64,000 nt of DNA from assembly GCA_031368215.1 (NCBI GenBank), contig JANLRD010000009.1, forward strand, positions 27,591-91,590. The letters are read 5' to 3'. A program made the translations under genes and the position numbers. Below, in pieces: positions 49,706 to 56,547 of this stretch. The notes beneath the pieces were generated by a model. The model was not told the origin of the DNA and searched no databases. It worked only from the letters and a program-made list of their open reading frames with translations. The DNA is from JANLQX01 sp031368215 (GTDB taxonomy: Bacteria; Actinomycetota; Acidimicrobiia; Acidimicrobiales; JANYDT01). Position 1 is the stretch's first letter. Every line of letters starts with the position of its first letter.

Positions 49706-50647
49706 TCAGGACCGCGTGAGGGCCGCGGCGATCGCGCTGATGTGTTCGTGGTCCGTGCCGCAGCATCCGCCGAAGACCGTCAACCCCGGAAGCGTCGAGC
49801 GAAGCGCCCGGTAGTCAAGAGCGAGCGACGTGGGATCACCCCGGTCGAGCTCAACGGCGGCATCGAGCTCGGCATGGCTCATCCGCGAAGCGTTGGCTCG
49901 AACGCCTCGGAGTCGCAGCCAACTCGGGTCGTCCGCTGCAAGTGTCGACGCGAAGTGCGAAGGATGCGCGCAGTTGATCATGTAATAGGCAGGAAAGCTG
50001 TCGGTTGCCTCATCGACTGCGCGAACCGCGTCGGCGAGCAACGTCCCGGACGGCAGCTTCCCGTCGGTTTCCAAGGTGAACGAAACAACGCACGGAACGT
50101 TGTGCGCCCTCGCTGCTTGCGCAATGCCAATGGCCTCCTCGACGTGCGTCATGGTGAGTGCAGTCACCAGGTCGACCCCAGCGTCGGCGAGCGCCCGAAC
50201 CTGGACGTCGTGATAGTGCGCGGCTTCCGCTGGTTCCATGGTTGCGTCAACGACATACCCATCCCCCCGAGGGCCAATCGCTCCGCTGACGACCGTCTGC
50301 ACCTGGGGACGCGCAGCGGAGAGCCCGCGGACGAACGCGACAGCACGACCATTCACGGCCGCAACACCGGCAACGTCGTAGCCGCTTCTCGCGGCCCAGT
50401 CGGGATTCGCTCGCCAGGTCGGCGTGTCGACGATGATGCCGACACCTGCACGTTCAGCTGCATCGAAGTACGGCGAGTAGTACTGCGCAAGAGCGACGCG
50501 GCCATCGGGCGTGTCCAGGAGCGGGAACGCCGCAAAGTCGGGAAGATCGAGCCCGAAATGAAACACCAGGGTCGTCTCGAGGCCGCCGTCGGTGAGGAAC
50601 AGCGGCGCTCCCAGCTGGGGAAGATCCGCCCACTTCGCTCTTGCCAT
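49706..50647 (-). CDS. Homocysteine S-methyltransferase family protein
   Basis: A 313-residue zinc methyltransferase: LTDGGLETTL, Cys226 in MINCAHPSHF, and Cys295-Cys296 in FGGCCGTD are the three zinc ligands. It methylates homocysteine from S-methylmethionine or similar donors (MmuM type) or acts as a betaine methyltransferase relative. GGGAG precedes the ATG. It is a single gene enclosed by two copies of repeat R in direct orientation, so the whole unit could be gained or lost by recombination. Confidence 0.88.
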   Translation of the reverse strand: MARAKWADLPQLGAPLFLTDGGLETTLVFHFGLDLPDFAAFPLLDTPDGRVALAQYYSPYFDAAERAGVGIIVDTPTWRANPDWAARSGYDVAGVAAVNGRAVAFVRGLSAARPQVQTVVSGAIGPRGDGYVVDATMEPAEAAHYHDVQVRALADAGVDLVTALTMTHVEEAIGIAQAARAHNVPCVVSFTLETDGKLPSGTLLADAVRAVDEATDSFPAYYMINCAHPSHFASTLAADDPSWLRLRGVRANASRMSHAELDAAVELDRGDPTSLALDYRALRSTLPGLTVFGGCCGTDHEHISAIAAALTRS

Positions 50648-50716
50648 TTTCGACTCCCTCTCGTCGCCCGGCAGAACGATATCTCGGGAGTCAAAAGGAC
50701 GCACGAGCGAAGTGGA

Positions 50717-50831
50717 GGGGTGGCGCCGATGGGGCCCTGCCCCGAGGAACGGAGACCCGGCGACGGAGGAGCAACGGGCGAGTACCGGAGTGGGTGGGGA
50801 GGATCGGTGACAGGACCCCGCAACGCAGCGG
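50717..50831. repeat. Direct repeat R, copy 2, upstream side of methyltransferase gene
   Basis: Partner of 49453-49567, offset 1264 bp. Followed by two further core units (GGACCCCGCAACGCAGCGG) near 50815 and 50875. It lies between the methyltransferase promoter and the convergent-side hydrolase gene; no gene inside this 275-bp gap. Confidence 0.9.
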
Positions 50832-50922
50832 GCAGGGAAATCGGTAGACGCAGGAACCGATGAACGGCGGCAGGACCCCGCAACGCAGCGGTCCGGCAGC
50901 CGCCGGCGGGATCGAAGGCTGG

Positions 50923-51630
50923 TCAGCCCCAGGTGCGCGGTGTGTCGTCGAAGTCGCCGTCGATCAGACCGACCAGGAAGGGATTCGTGACCCGTTCGCG
51001 GCCGATGGTCGTGGTCGGCCCGTGGCCTGGGAGGACGGCGACGTCGTCGTTGAGGGGGAGAATCTTGTCGGCCATGGACTGCATCAGCGCGGGGAACGAG
51101 CCACCGGCGAGATCGGTGCGGCCGATCGAACCGGCGAAGAGGTGATCGCCGCTGAACAGCAGGGGCGCGGCACCGTCCATGTCGAGTCGTAGGCACACGC
51201 TGCCCATGGTGTGACCGGGGGTGTGGAGACAGGTGAACTTCATCCCGGCCCCCTTCACGACCTGACCGTCGTCGAGCTCCTCGATCAGCTCCGGCGGGCT
51301 CACGTCGAGATCACCGAGCATGCGCCCGAACGACCCACTGCTGCCCCGCGGATCGAGAAGCATGTGGCGATCGTGGCGGTTGATGTGCACCGGGATCGGG
51401 TGGGCATGGGCCTTCACGACCTCTTTCACGCCTCCGATGTGGTCGATGTGGCCGTGGGTGGAGAGCAGAGCCACGAGCTTGAGTCCGTGATGATGGATCC
51501 GCTCGAGCAAGCGGGTCGGGTCGGGTGGCGCGTCGATGAGGACGCATTCACCGCCCGGGCCGTCAGCGGCGACGATGTACGCGTTGGTCTCCGCCAGCCA
51601 GAGCGGTAGCTGCTCGATCAGGAACGACAT
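50923..51630 (-). CDS. Metallo-beta-lactamase-fold hydrolase (glyoxalase II-like)
   Basis: A 235-residue hydrolase with the binuclear metal motif STHGHIDHIGG (His59, His61, Asp63, His64), TPGHTMGSV, GDHLFAGSIGRTD and PGHGPTTTIGRE in order. It probably hydrolyses a thioester such as S-lactoylglutathione-like or mycothiol conjugates in the cytosol; actinobacteria lack glutathione, so the thiol is inferred. It lies 42 bases downstream of the dienelactone hydrolase gene on the same strand. Confidence 0.9.
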   Translation of the reverse strand: MSFLIEQLPLWLAETNAYIVAADGPGGECVLIDAPPDPTRLLERIHHHGLKLVALLSTHGHIDHIGGVKEVVKAHAHPIPVHINRHDRHMLLDPRGSSGSFGRMLGDLDVSPPELIEELDDGQVVKGAGMKFTCLHTPGHTMGSVCLRLDMDGAAPLLFSGDHLFAGSIGRTDLAGGSFPALMQSMADKILPLNDDVAVLPGHGPTTTIGRERVTNPFLVGLIDGDFDDTPRTWG

Positions 51631-51672
51631 GTGCGGATCAACGACCCCTGAAGCTGGATTCTTGCCCGGCGC

Positions 51673-52347
51673 TCAGGCGAGGTTCTGGGCGAAGAAGGCG
51701 AGGGTGCGCTCCTGGGCGACGTCGGACGACGCCTGGTCGAAGTCGGCGCGGTGATCGCAGTGGAAGCCGTGGTTGGCGTCGTAGCGGTACACCTTCGCGT
51801 CCGGCCACGCGGCCTCGACGCCATCGACGACGTCGGCCGGAATCCAGACGTCCTTCGTGCCGAAGTGGCAGATGGTCGGGACCTTCGGAACCACACCGCC
51901 CTTGACCAGATCGCCGACGCCGCCGCCGTAGTACGCCACTGCAGCGTCCACGTCGAGGTTCGCCGCCGCCATGGCGGAGACGGTGCCGCCGAAGCAGTAC
52001 CCGACGATGCCGACCTTGGCCACGCCACGGCTGCGCAGGTAGGCGATCGCTGCGCTGACGTCGGCGGCGATCCCGGCGGGCTGGAGGGCCATCGCGTAGT
52101 CGCGCCCCTCGGCGATGGTTTCCGCGGTGTACCCGATGCTCACGCCGCGCTTGACCCGGTCGAACATATGGGGCGCAACGGCGAGGTAGCCGGCGGCGGC
52201 GAAGCGATCGGTGTCCTCCTGGATGTGGGGGTTGACCCCAAAGATCTCCTGGATGACGACGATCCCTGCGGTAGGGGCGGTCGTGGGTTCCGCCACGTAC
52301 GCGGCAAGTTCGTGTCCATCGGCGGCGGTGAGCGAGATCGTTGTCAT
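51673..52347 (-). CDS. Dienelactone hydrolase family protein
   Basis: A 224-residue alpha/beta hydrolase with Cys118 in GYCFGG, Asp166 in FGTKDVWIP and His193 in YDANHGFHC, the Cys-Asp-His triad of dienelactone hydrolases; IQEIFGVNPHI supplies the N-terminal Glu. It opens lactones in aromatic catabolism or acts on similar esters. ATG 52347 has TACAGT 7 bases upstream, and 18 further upstream codons are discarded. Confidence 0.9.
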   Translation of the reverse strand: MTTISLTAADGHELAAYVAEPTTAPTAGIVVIQEIFGVNPHIQEDTDRFAAAGYLAVAPHMFDRVKRGVSIGYTAETIAEGRDYAMALQPAGIAADVSAAIAYLRSRGVAKVGIVGYCFGGTVSAMAAANLDVDAAVAYYGGGVGDLVKGGVVPKVPTICHFGTKDVWIPADVVDGVEAAWPDAKVYRYDANHGFHCDHRADFDQASSDVAQERTLAFFAQNLA

Positions 52348-52354
52348 GCCCACC

Positions 52355-52360
52355 ACTGTA
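52355..52360 (-). promoter_or_regulatory. -10 box TACAGT of leaderless dienelactone hydrolase gene
   Basis: Minus-strand TACAGT ends 7 bases before ATG 52347. Confidence 0.5.
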
Positions 52361-52520
52361 GGGAACCAAACGGAACCATCCCACTTCGCGGGCGGCGGCA
52401 TCCCGGATGGCCCGTTTCCGACGCGAAAGCTGCTCGATGTGGCCTGTCTGGGATGCCGCGGCGAGCGATCTGGGATGTTCGCCGCCGCTCAGCCGGAAAG
52501 GTCACCCTCCGGGGATTCGG

Positions 52521-54401
52521 TCATCTCGTGAGCGCATTGGCGATCGCCGCGACTCTCGGGTCCTGGAGGATGGTCTCCAACGGGAGCGGAAGGGCGATTC
52601 GCCAGTTCGGCCACTCATCGATGGTTCCCGGCATGTTGGGGCGCTCCTCGACGCCGAGGGCGTCGTCGAGGGTGGCGTTCAGGATGGCGCATGGCGCGTG
52701 GGCGAGGTCCCGGTACACACCGAGCACGACATCGTCGATGTCGACAGTCGGGTCGGACTCGTCGACGCCGGCGCGTTCCGCGATCGACGAGCGGATCACC
52801 TCGACACCGGCGACGTTCGGGGCGAGGTCGAGATCGGTCTGGGCCTGAAGATCGCTGCCCGTCCAGATACCGGGGATTGTCGGGAGGTCGTGGGTGGTGA
52901 AGGCGGCGAGTACGTCGGAACGGAGGTCCTCGGCCGAGCCCGGCTCGAACTGGAGGAGCTGATAGCCGAAGATCTTCGCGTTCGCGAGCTCTTTGCGCAC
53001 ATACGGTTCGACCGTTCCGAGGTCCTCGCCGACCACGTACGCACCGGTTCGCTGGGACTCGAGCGCGACGATGGCGAGAAGATCGCGGAATGGTAGGTAC
53101 ACATAGCAGCCGTCACTCGGTGAACATCCATCGGGGATCCAGTACAAGCGGAACAGTCCCATCACGTGATCCATCCGGAGGGCTCCGGCTCCGCTGAACG
53201 CAGCGCGAACGGTCTGCACGAACGGTTCGTACGCCAACTCCCGCAGCCCCCACGGGTGAAACGGCGGCAGGCCCCAGTTCTGACCGAGTTGATTGAAGTC
53301 GTCGGGCGGTGCGCCGACAGACATGTCGAGACAGAACGCAGTTGGGTTGACCCACGCGTCGGCGCCGGCGCGGTCGCAGCCGATGGCGAGATCGGTCATC
53401 ACATCGAAGCGACCGCTTCCGACCCGTCCGGCGTTTCGCAACTGCGAGTCGAGCAGCCATTGGACCCAGAGATGGAACCGCACGCGATCGTTGTCGTGAG
53501 CGAACTCGGCGACCTCACTCGATCCCGAATCCCGGAGTGCACCTGGCCACCCACGCCAGTCGCCACCGTGGAGTTCCACGAGTGCAAAGAACGTGGCGAT
53601 GGGCTTCAGCGCGGCCGACCGCTTGGCAACGAAGCGATCGAACGACTGCCGCGCGTCTCCGCCCGCACTTCCGAACTGGGTCCACAACTTCGTAAGTGCA
53701 CCGATCTTCGCGGCATAGACCCGGTCACGGTCGATGCGGCGGTCGTCGTTGAGTGCCCGTGCCATGGACGCGAGAGCTCGCAGCTCATCGTCGGCGTACT
53801 CCCAACCGGGAACCTCCTCGATGCAGAGGTGCAACGGGCTCTTGGCGATACGACTGGTCGGGAAATATGGGCTCGGTTGCGGTGACGCCACGGGCGAAGG
53901 CGCATGAAGCGGATTGATCAGGACCATCGACGAACCGTGCCGGGCGCTCCACTCGTTCAGCCGGCGCAGGTCGCGGAAGTCACCGAAGCCCCAGCTGTCG
54001 GTGGAACGCGTGGCGTAGAGCTGGACCGCCCAACCCCACGTGTGGAGATCGGGGTCGACATGGCATGAACCGGGGCTCACGATGAGGCGTTTGGCCGTGC
54101 CTCCGCCTGTTGGCGTGGCCGTGTGATAGCCGAGACCGAGCGCTGCATGGTCCACTGAGGCGCCCGCGGGCACGGTCATGGTGGACCCGTTCTCGTGCCG
54201 GATCTCCGTGTCCGTCGACGCGGGGAAACTCTCGCCGGGAAGGATGACCGCGACTGCTGCCGATGGCGCCGGTCCACCGGACCCGTCCTCGGGCGCAGAC
54301 ATGGCCCGGTGGATCGTCCTACGGACGTCGGGATCGGCCGCGTGGAACGTCTCGTCACTGTCCGTGTAGCCGAACGACACACCCCAGGGATCCGCTTTCA
54401 C
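52521..54401 (-). CDS. malQ: 4-alpha-glucanotransferase MalQ (GH77)
   Basis: A 626-residue amylomaltase. GH77 marks: WAVQLYATRSTDSWGFGDF near 130, LRMDHVMGLFRLYWIP with the nucleophile Asp, GEDLGTVEPYV with the acid/base Glu and FTTHDLPTIPG with the stabilising Asp. It transfers maltosyl or glucan units between maltodextrins during glycogen or maltose metabolism. The GTG at 54401 is preferred over TTG 54419 because TACCGT lies 7 bases upstream. The aldose epimerase gene diverges 98 bases away, a sugar-related pair. Confidence 0.93.
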   Translation of the reverse strand: MKADPWGVSFGYTDSDETFHAADPDVRRTIHRAMSAPEDGSGGPAPSAAVAVILPGESFPASTDTEIRHENGSTMTVPAGASVDHAALGLGYHTATPTGGGTAKRLIVSPGSCHVDPDLHTWGWAVQLYATRSTDSWGFGDFRDLRRLNEWSARHGSSMVLINPLHAPSPVASPQPSPYFPTSRIAKSPLHLCIEEVPGWEYADDELRALASMARALNDDRRIDRDRVYAAKIGALTKLWTQFGSAGGDARQSFDRFVAKRSAALKPIATFFALVELHGGDWRGWPGALRDSGSSEVAEFAHDNDRVRFHLWVQWLLDSQLRNAGRVGSGRFDVMTDLAIGCDRAGADAWVNPTAFCLDMSVGAPPDDFNQLGQNWGLPPFHPWGLRELAYEPFVQTVRAAFSGAGALRMDHVMGLFRLYWIPDGCSPSDGCYVYLPFRDLLAIVALESQRTGAYVVGEDLGTVEPYVRKELANAKIFGYQLLQFEPGSAEDLRSDVLAAFTTHDLPTIPGIWTGSDLQAQTDLDLAPNVAGVEVIRSSIAERAGVDESDPTVDIDDVVLGVYRDLAHAPCAILNATLDDALGVEERPNMPGTIDEWPNWRIALPLPLETILQDPRVAAIANALTR

Positions 54402-54408
54402 GGGCTCG

Positions 54409-54414
54409 ACGGTA
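54409..54414 (-). promoter_or_regulatory. -10 box TACCGT of leaderless malQ
   Basis: Minus-strand TACCGT ends 7 bases before GTG 54401. Confidence 0.5.
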
Positions 54415-54499
54415 GCCAAGGCGGACGGCCGTCGCAGCCGAGTCGCTCAAGAGTCGCTCGGTCGGCGTGGCGCGCTGTGCAGATCGGCGCGCCAGACTC

Positions 54500-55324
54500 A
54501 TGAGCGTGCTCCTCACCGCAGGTCCTTGTTCCGTCGAGATCGATCTCGCCGCCGGCGGACGGCTGGCGAGCCTGCGGGTGCACGGTCTCGAGCTGCTCGA
54601 GCAGAGGACGAGCGGGAACCATCCGTTCGGATGGGGTTCCTACGTGATGGTTCCGTTCGCCGGGAGGATTCGCCACGGCGAGTTCACGTTCGACGGCCAG
54701 ACGTACGCGATGCCGGCGAACATGGGACCTCACGCAATTCACGGCACCTCGTTCGATCGCCCGTGGGAACTGCTCGCCGGCTCGCACGACTGGGCCCTGC
54801 TCGGCACCCGTATCGGCGGCGACCTCACGCCGCCATGGCCCTTCGCCGCGACGGTCACCCACTTGATCAGCCTGTCCGCTTCTGGCTTGACCCAGGTGCT
54901 CGGTGTTGTCCCGAGCAACGACGCGATGCCGGTCACCTTCGGATGGCATCCATGGTTCCGCCGTCGCCTCGAACGCGGTGGTGCTCTCGAACTCGACGCG
55001 GACATGTCCCAGGCGTCGAGGATCCAACGCGATGCCGAGGGGATCAGCACCGGCGAGCTCGTCGAACCGGGCCCGCGTCCCTGGGACGACTGCTTCGTCG
55101 ACGTCGGTCCGATCGTGCTGCGGTGGCCGGGCGCACTCGACGTAGAGGTCTTCCACGACGCGCCGTGCGTCGTGATGTACGACCCGCCGCATGCAATCTG
55201 TGTCGAACCGCAGTCCGGTCCCCCCGATGCGTTCACGATCGATCCCACCGGGTCTCGTCTCGAAGCCGGTGAACTCGCCGAGCTGACCGTGAGCTGGCGG
55301 TGGACGCTGGCATCGCGGCCCTAA
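54500..55324 (+). CDS. Aldose 1-epimerase-like protein
   Basis: A 274-residue beta-sandwich. HAIHGTSFDRPW gives the first catalytic His, GWHPWFRR the second, and CVEPQSGPPDAF the catalytic Glu, as in GalM-like aldose epimerases. It interconverts sugar anomers, or acts as a glucose-6-phosphate epimerase relative. The ATG at 54500 follows 33 bases of open but non-conserved sequence. It is divergent from malQ, so both may serve glucan use. Confidence 0.85.
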   Translation: MSVLLTAGPCSVEIDLAAGGRLASLRVHGLELLEQRTSGNHPFGWGSYVMVPFAGRIRHGEFTFDGQTYAMPANMGPHAIHGTSFDRPWELLAGSHDWALLGTRIGGDLTPPWPFAATVTHLISLSASGLTQVLGVVPSNDAMPVTFGWHPWFRRRLERGGALELDADMSQASRIQRDAEGISTGELVEPGPRPWDDCFVDVGPIVLRWPGALDVEVFHDAPCVVMYDPPHAICVEPQSGPPDAFTIDPTGSRLEAGELAELTVSWRWTLASRP

Positions 55325-55364
55325 CGCGACGCTCCGGCTCTCGGAAAGCCGTGGGGGCGTGTTC

Positions 55365-55443
55365 GTGGGCCAGCTGGCTTGCATGGGCCGGGAAACACCG
55401 GCTCTTCCGTGCCGAGCTGGCCCGAGCGAGTGAGCTGGCCCAC
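55365..55443. repeat. Intergenic repeat family A, copy 2 (inverted relative to copy 1)
   Basis: 79 bp with ends GTGGGCCAGCT and AGCTGGCCCAC, perfect inverted repeats. Reverse complement of 19700-19778 with about 11 mismatches. Lies between the epimerase and coiled-coil genes, with no gene inside. Confidence 0.85.
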
Positions 55444-55518
55444 AGGCGTTGTGGTCCGGGCGATCGCGGGGTGCGACCGCCGGGCAGGAATCGACCCTGT
55501 GTCGTCGTTGAACGGCCG

Positions 55519-55524
55519 TAGGCT
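55519..55524 (+). promoter_or_regulatory. -10 box TAGGCT of leaderless coiled-coil gene
   Basis: Ends 6 bases before GTG 55531. Confidence 0.5.
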
Positions 55525-55530
55525 GACCTC

Positions 55531-55815
55531 GTGCGATGGCTGATCGAACGTCGTCTGCGGACCCTCACCGACGGCGTGCGCCGGGCGCTGGACGAGCTCC
55601 GCCAGATCGACGCGGAACTGGAGCAGGTCGGCGAGGAGGCCGAGCAGGCTCGGATCCGGGCGCTCGTGGCCGATGATGCCCAGGCGACCCTTGACGGGTT
55701 CCACGCCCAGCGGAGCGCTGACACGCTCGCCTCGGCCCGGGCGTCCATCGAGAAGCGCCTGGCCCGACTACGCGCGCAGCAGGACGAACTCCTCGACAAG
55801 CTGGGGAGCGCATGA
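55531..55815 (+). CDS. Small coiled-coil protein upstream of ANTAR regulator
   Basis: A 94-residue, highly charged, almost wholly helical protein with heptad-like Leu/Ala spacing (LDELRQIDAELEQVGEEAEQARIRAL, then RLARLRAQQDELLDKL). I do not recognise a family. Its stop overlaps the ATG of the ANTAR regulator (ATGA), so they are coupled; it may be an oligomerisation partner or scaffold for that regulator. Start is GTG with TAGGCT 6 bases upstream. Confidence 0.7.
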   Translation: MRWLIERRLRTLTDGVRRALDELRQIDAELEQVGEEAEQARIRALVADDAQATLDGFHAQRSADTLASARASIEKRLARLRAQQDELLDKLGSA

Positions 55816-56393
55816 CCGGCCGGGTCGGCGGGCCGCTGCGCATCGTGGTCGCCGAGGATGAGGCGATCATCCGTCTCGACCTGGTGGAGATGCTCCGTGA
55901 GGAAGGCTACGACGTCGTCGGGGAGGCGTCCCGGGGCGACGACGCCATCGACGTGGTGCGCGCGACGAAGCCGGATCTTGCGCTGTTCGATGTGAAGATG
56001 CCCGGCCTCGACGGGATCAGCGCGGCCCGGACCCTGGCGGCGGCGGGGGAGTGCGGCGTCGTGATCCTCACGGCCTTCTCCCAGCGCGAGCTGATCGCCG
56101 AGGCCACCGATGCCGGCGTGCTCGGGTACCTCCTCAAGCCCTTCCAGAAAGCCGAGCTCATCGCTTCGATCGAGGTCTGTTCGCAGCGTCAACATGAACG
56201 GAGGTCACTCGTGGCAGAGGTCCGGTCCCTGGAGGACCGCCTCGCCGCCCGGACGCTGATCGATCGGGCCAAGGCCAGGCTGATCGCGGATGGGATGGAC
56301 GAGGCGTCGGCGTTTGCCACGATTCAGCGACGCGCCATGGACGGGCGGACCTCCATGGGTACCGTGGCGTCGGCCATCCTCGACGAAGCCTGA
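55812..56393 (+). CDS. ANTAR-domain response regulator (PdtaR-like)
   Basis: A 193-residue regulator. The receiver has VVAEDE, phospho-Asp60 in LALFDVKMPG, Thr in ILTAF and Lys in YLLKPF; residues 130-190 are an ANTAR RNA-binding domain (RTLIDRAKARLIADGMDEASAFATIQRRAMD). ANTAR proteins bind paired hexaloop hairpins and prevent transcription termination. The position before polA and rpsA mirrors mycobacterial pdtaR. Coupled to the coiled-coil gene by ATGA. Confidence 0.92.
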   Translation: MTGRVGGPLRIVVAEDEAIIRLDLVEMLREEGYDVVGEASRGDDAIDVVRATKPDLALFDVKMPGLDGISAARTLAAAGECGVVILTAFSQRELIAEATDAGVLGYLLKPFQKAELIASIEVCSQRQHERRSLVAEVRSLEDRLAARTLIDRAKARLIADGMDEASAFATIQRRAMDGRTSMGTVASAILDEA

Positions 56394-56432
56394 CGCCAGG
56401 GTCCAAAGGCTCCCCGCCTGCCACCACTCGTG

Positions 56433-56500
56433 TGGGTGGTTGGCGCCAAGTCGTCCAGACTGCGACGTCGTTTCGACGCCAACGCGGCGCCAACCCGCCA
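56433..56500. repeat. Intergenic repeat family B, copy 2 (inverted relative to copy 1)
   Basis: 68 bp with ends TGGGTGGTTGGCGC and GCGCCAACCCGCCA. Reverse complement of 21586-21653 with about 13 mismatches. Occupies the gap between the ANTAR regulator and polA. Confidence 0.85.
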
Positions 56501-56535
56501 TACAACGCGCGGCGGCGAGAGCGTCGGGCCGGCCG

Positions 56536-56541
56536 TAGGCT
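56536..56541 (+). promoter_or_regulatory. -10 box TAGGCT of leaderless polA
   Basis: Ends 6 bases before ATG 56548; identical hexamer and spacing to the coiled-coil gene promoter. Confidence 0.5.
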
Positions 56542-56547
56542 GCGGCG

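Noticed and set aside
49453..50831. Integron-type gene cassette
   Set aside because: No RYYYAAC/GTTRRRY core sites at the repeat ends and no integrase; left as an unexplained flanking repeat.
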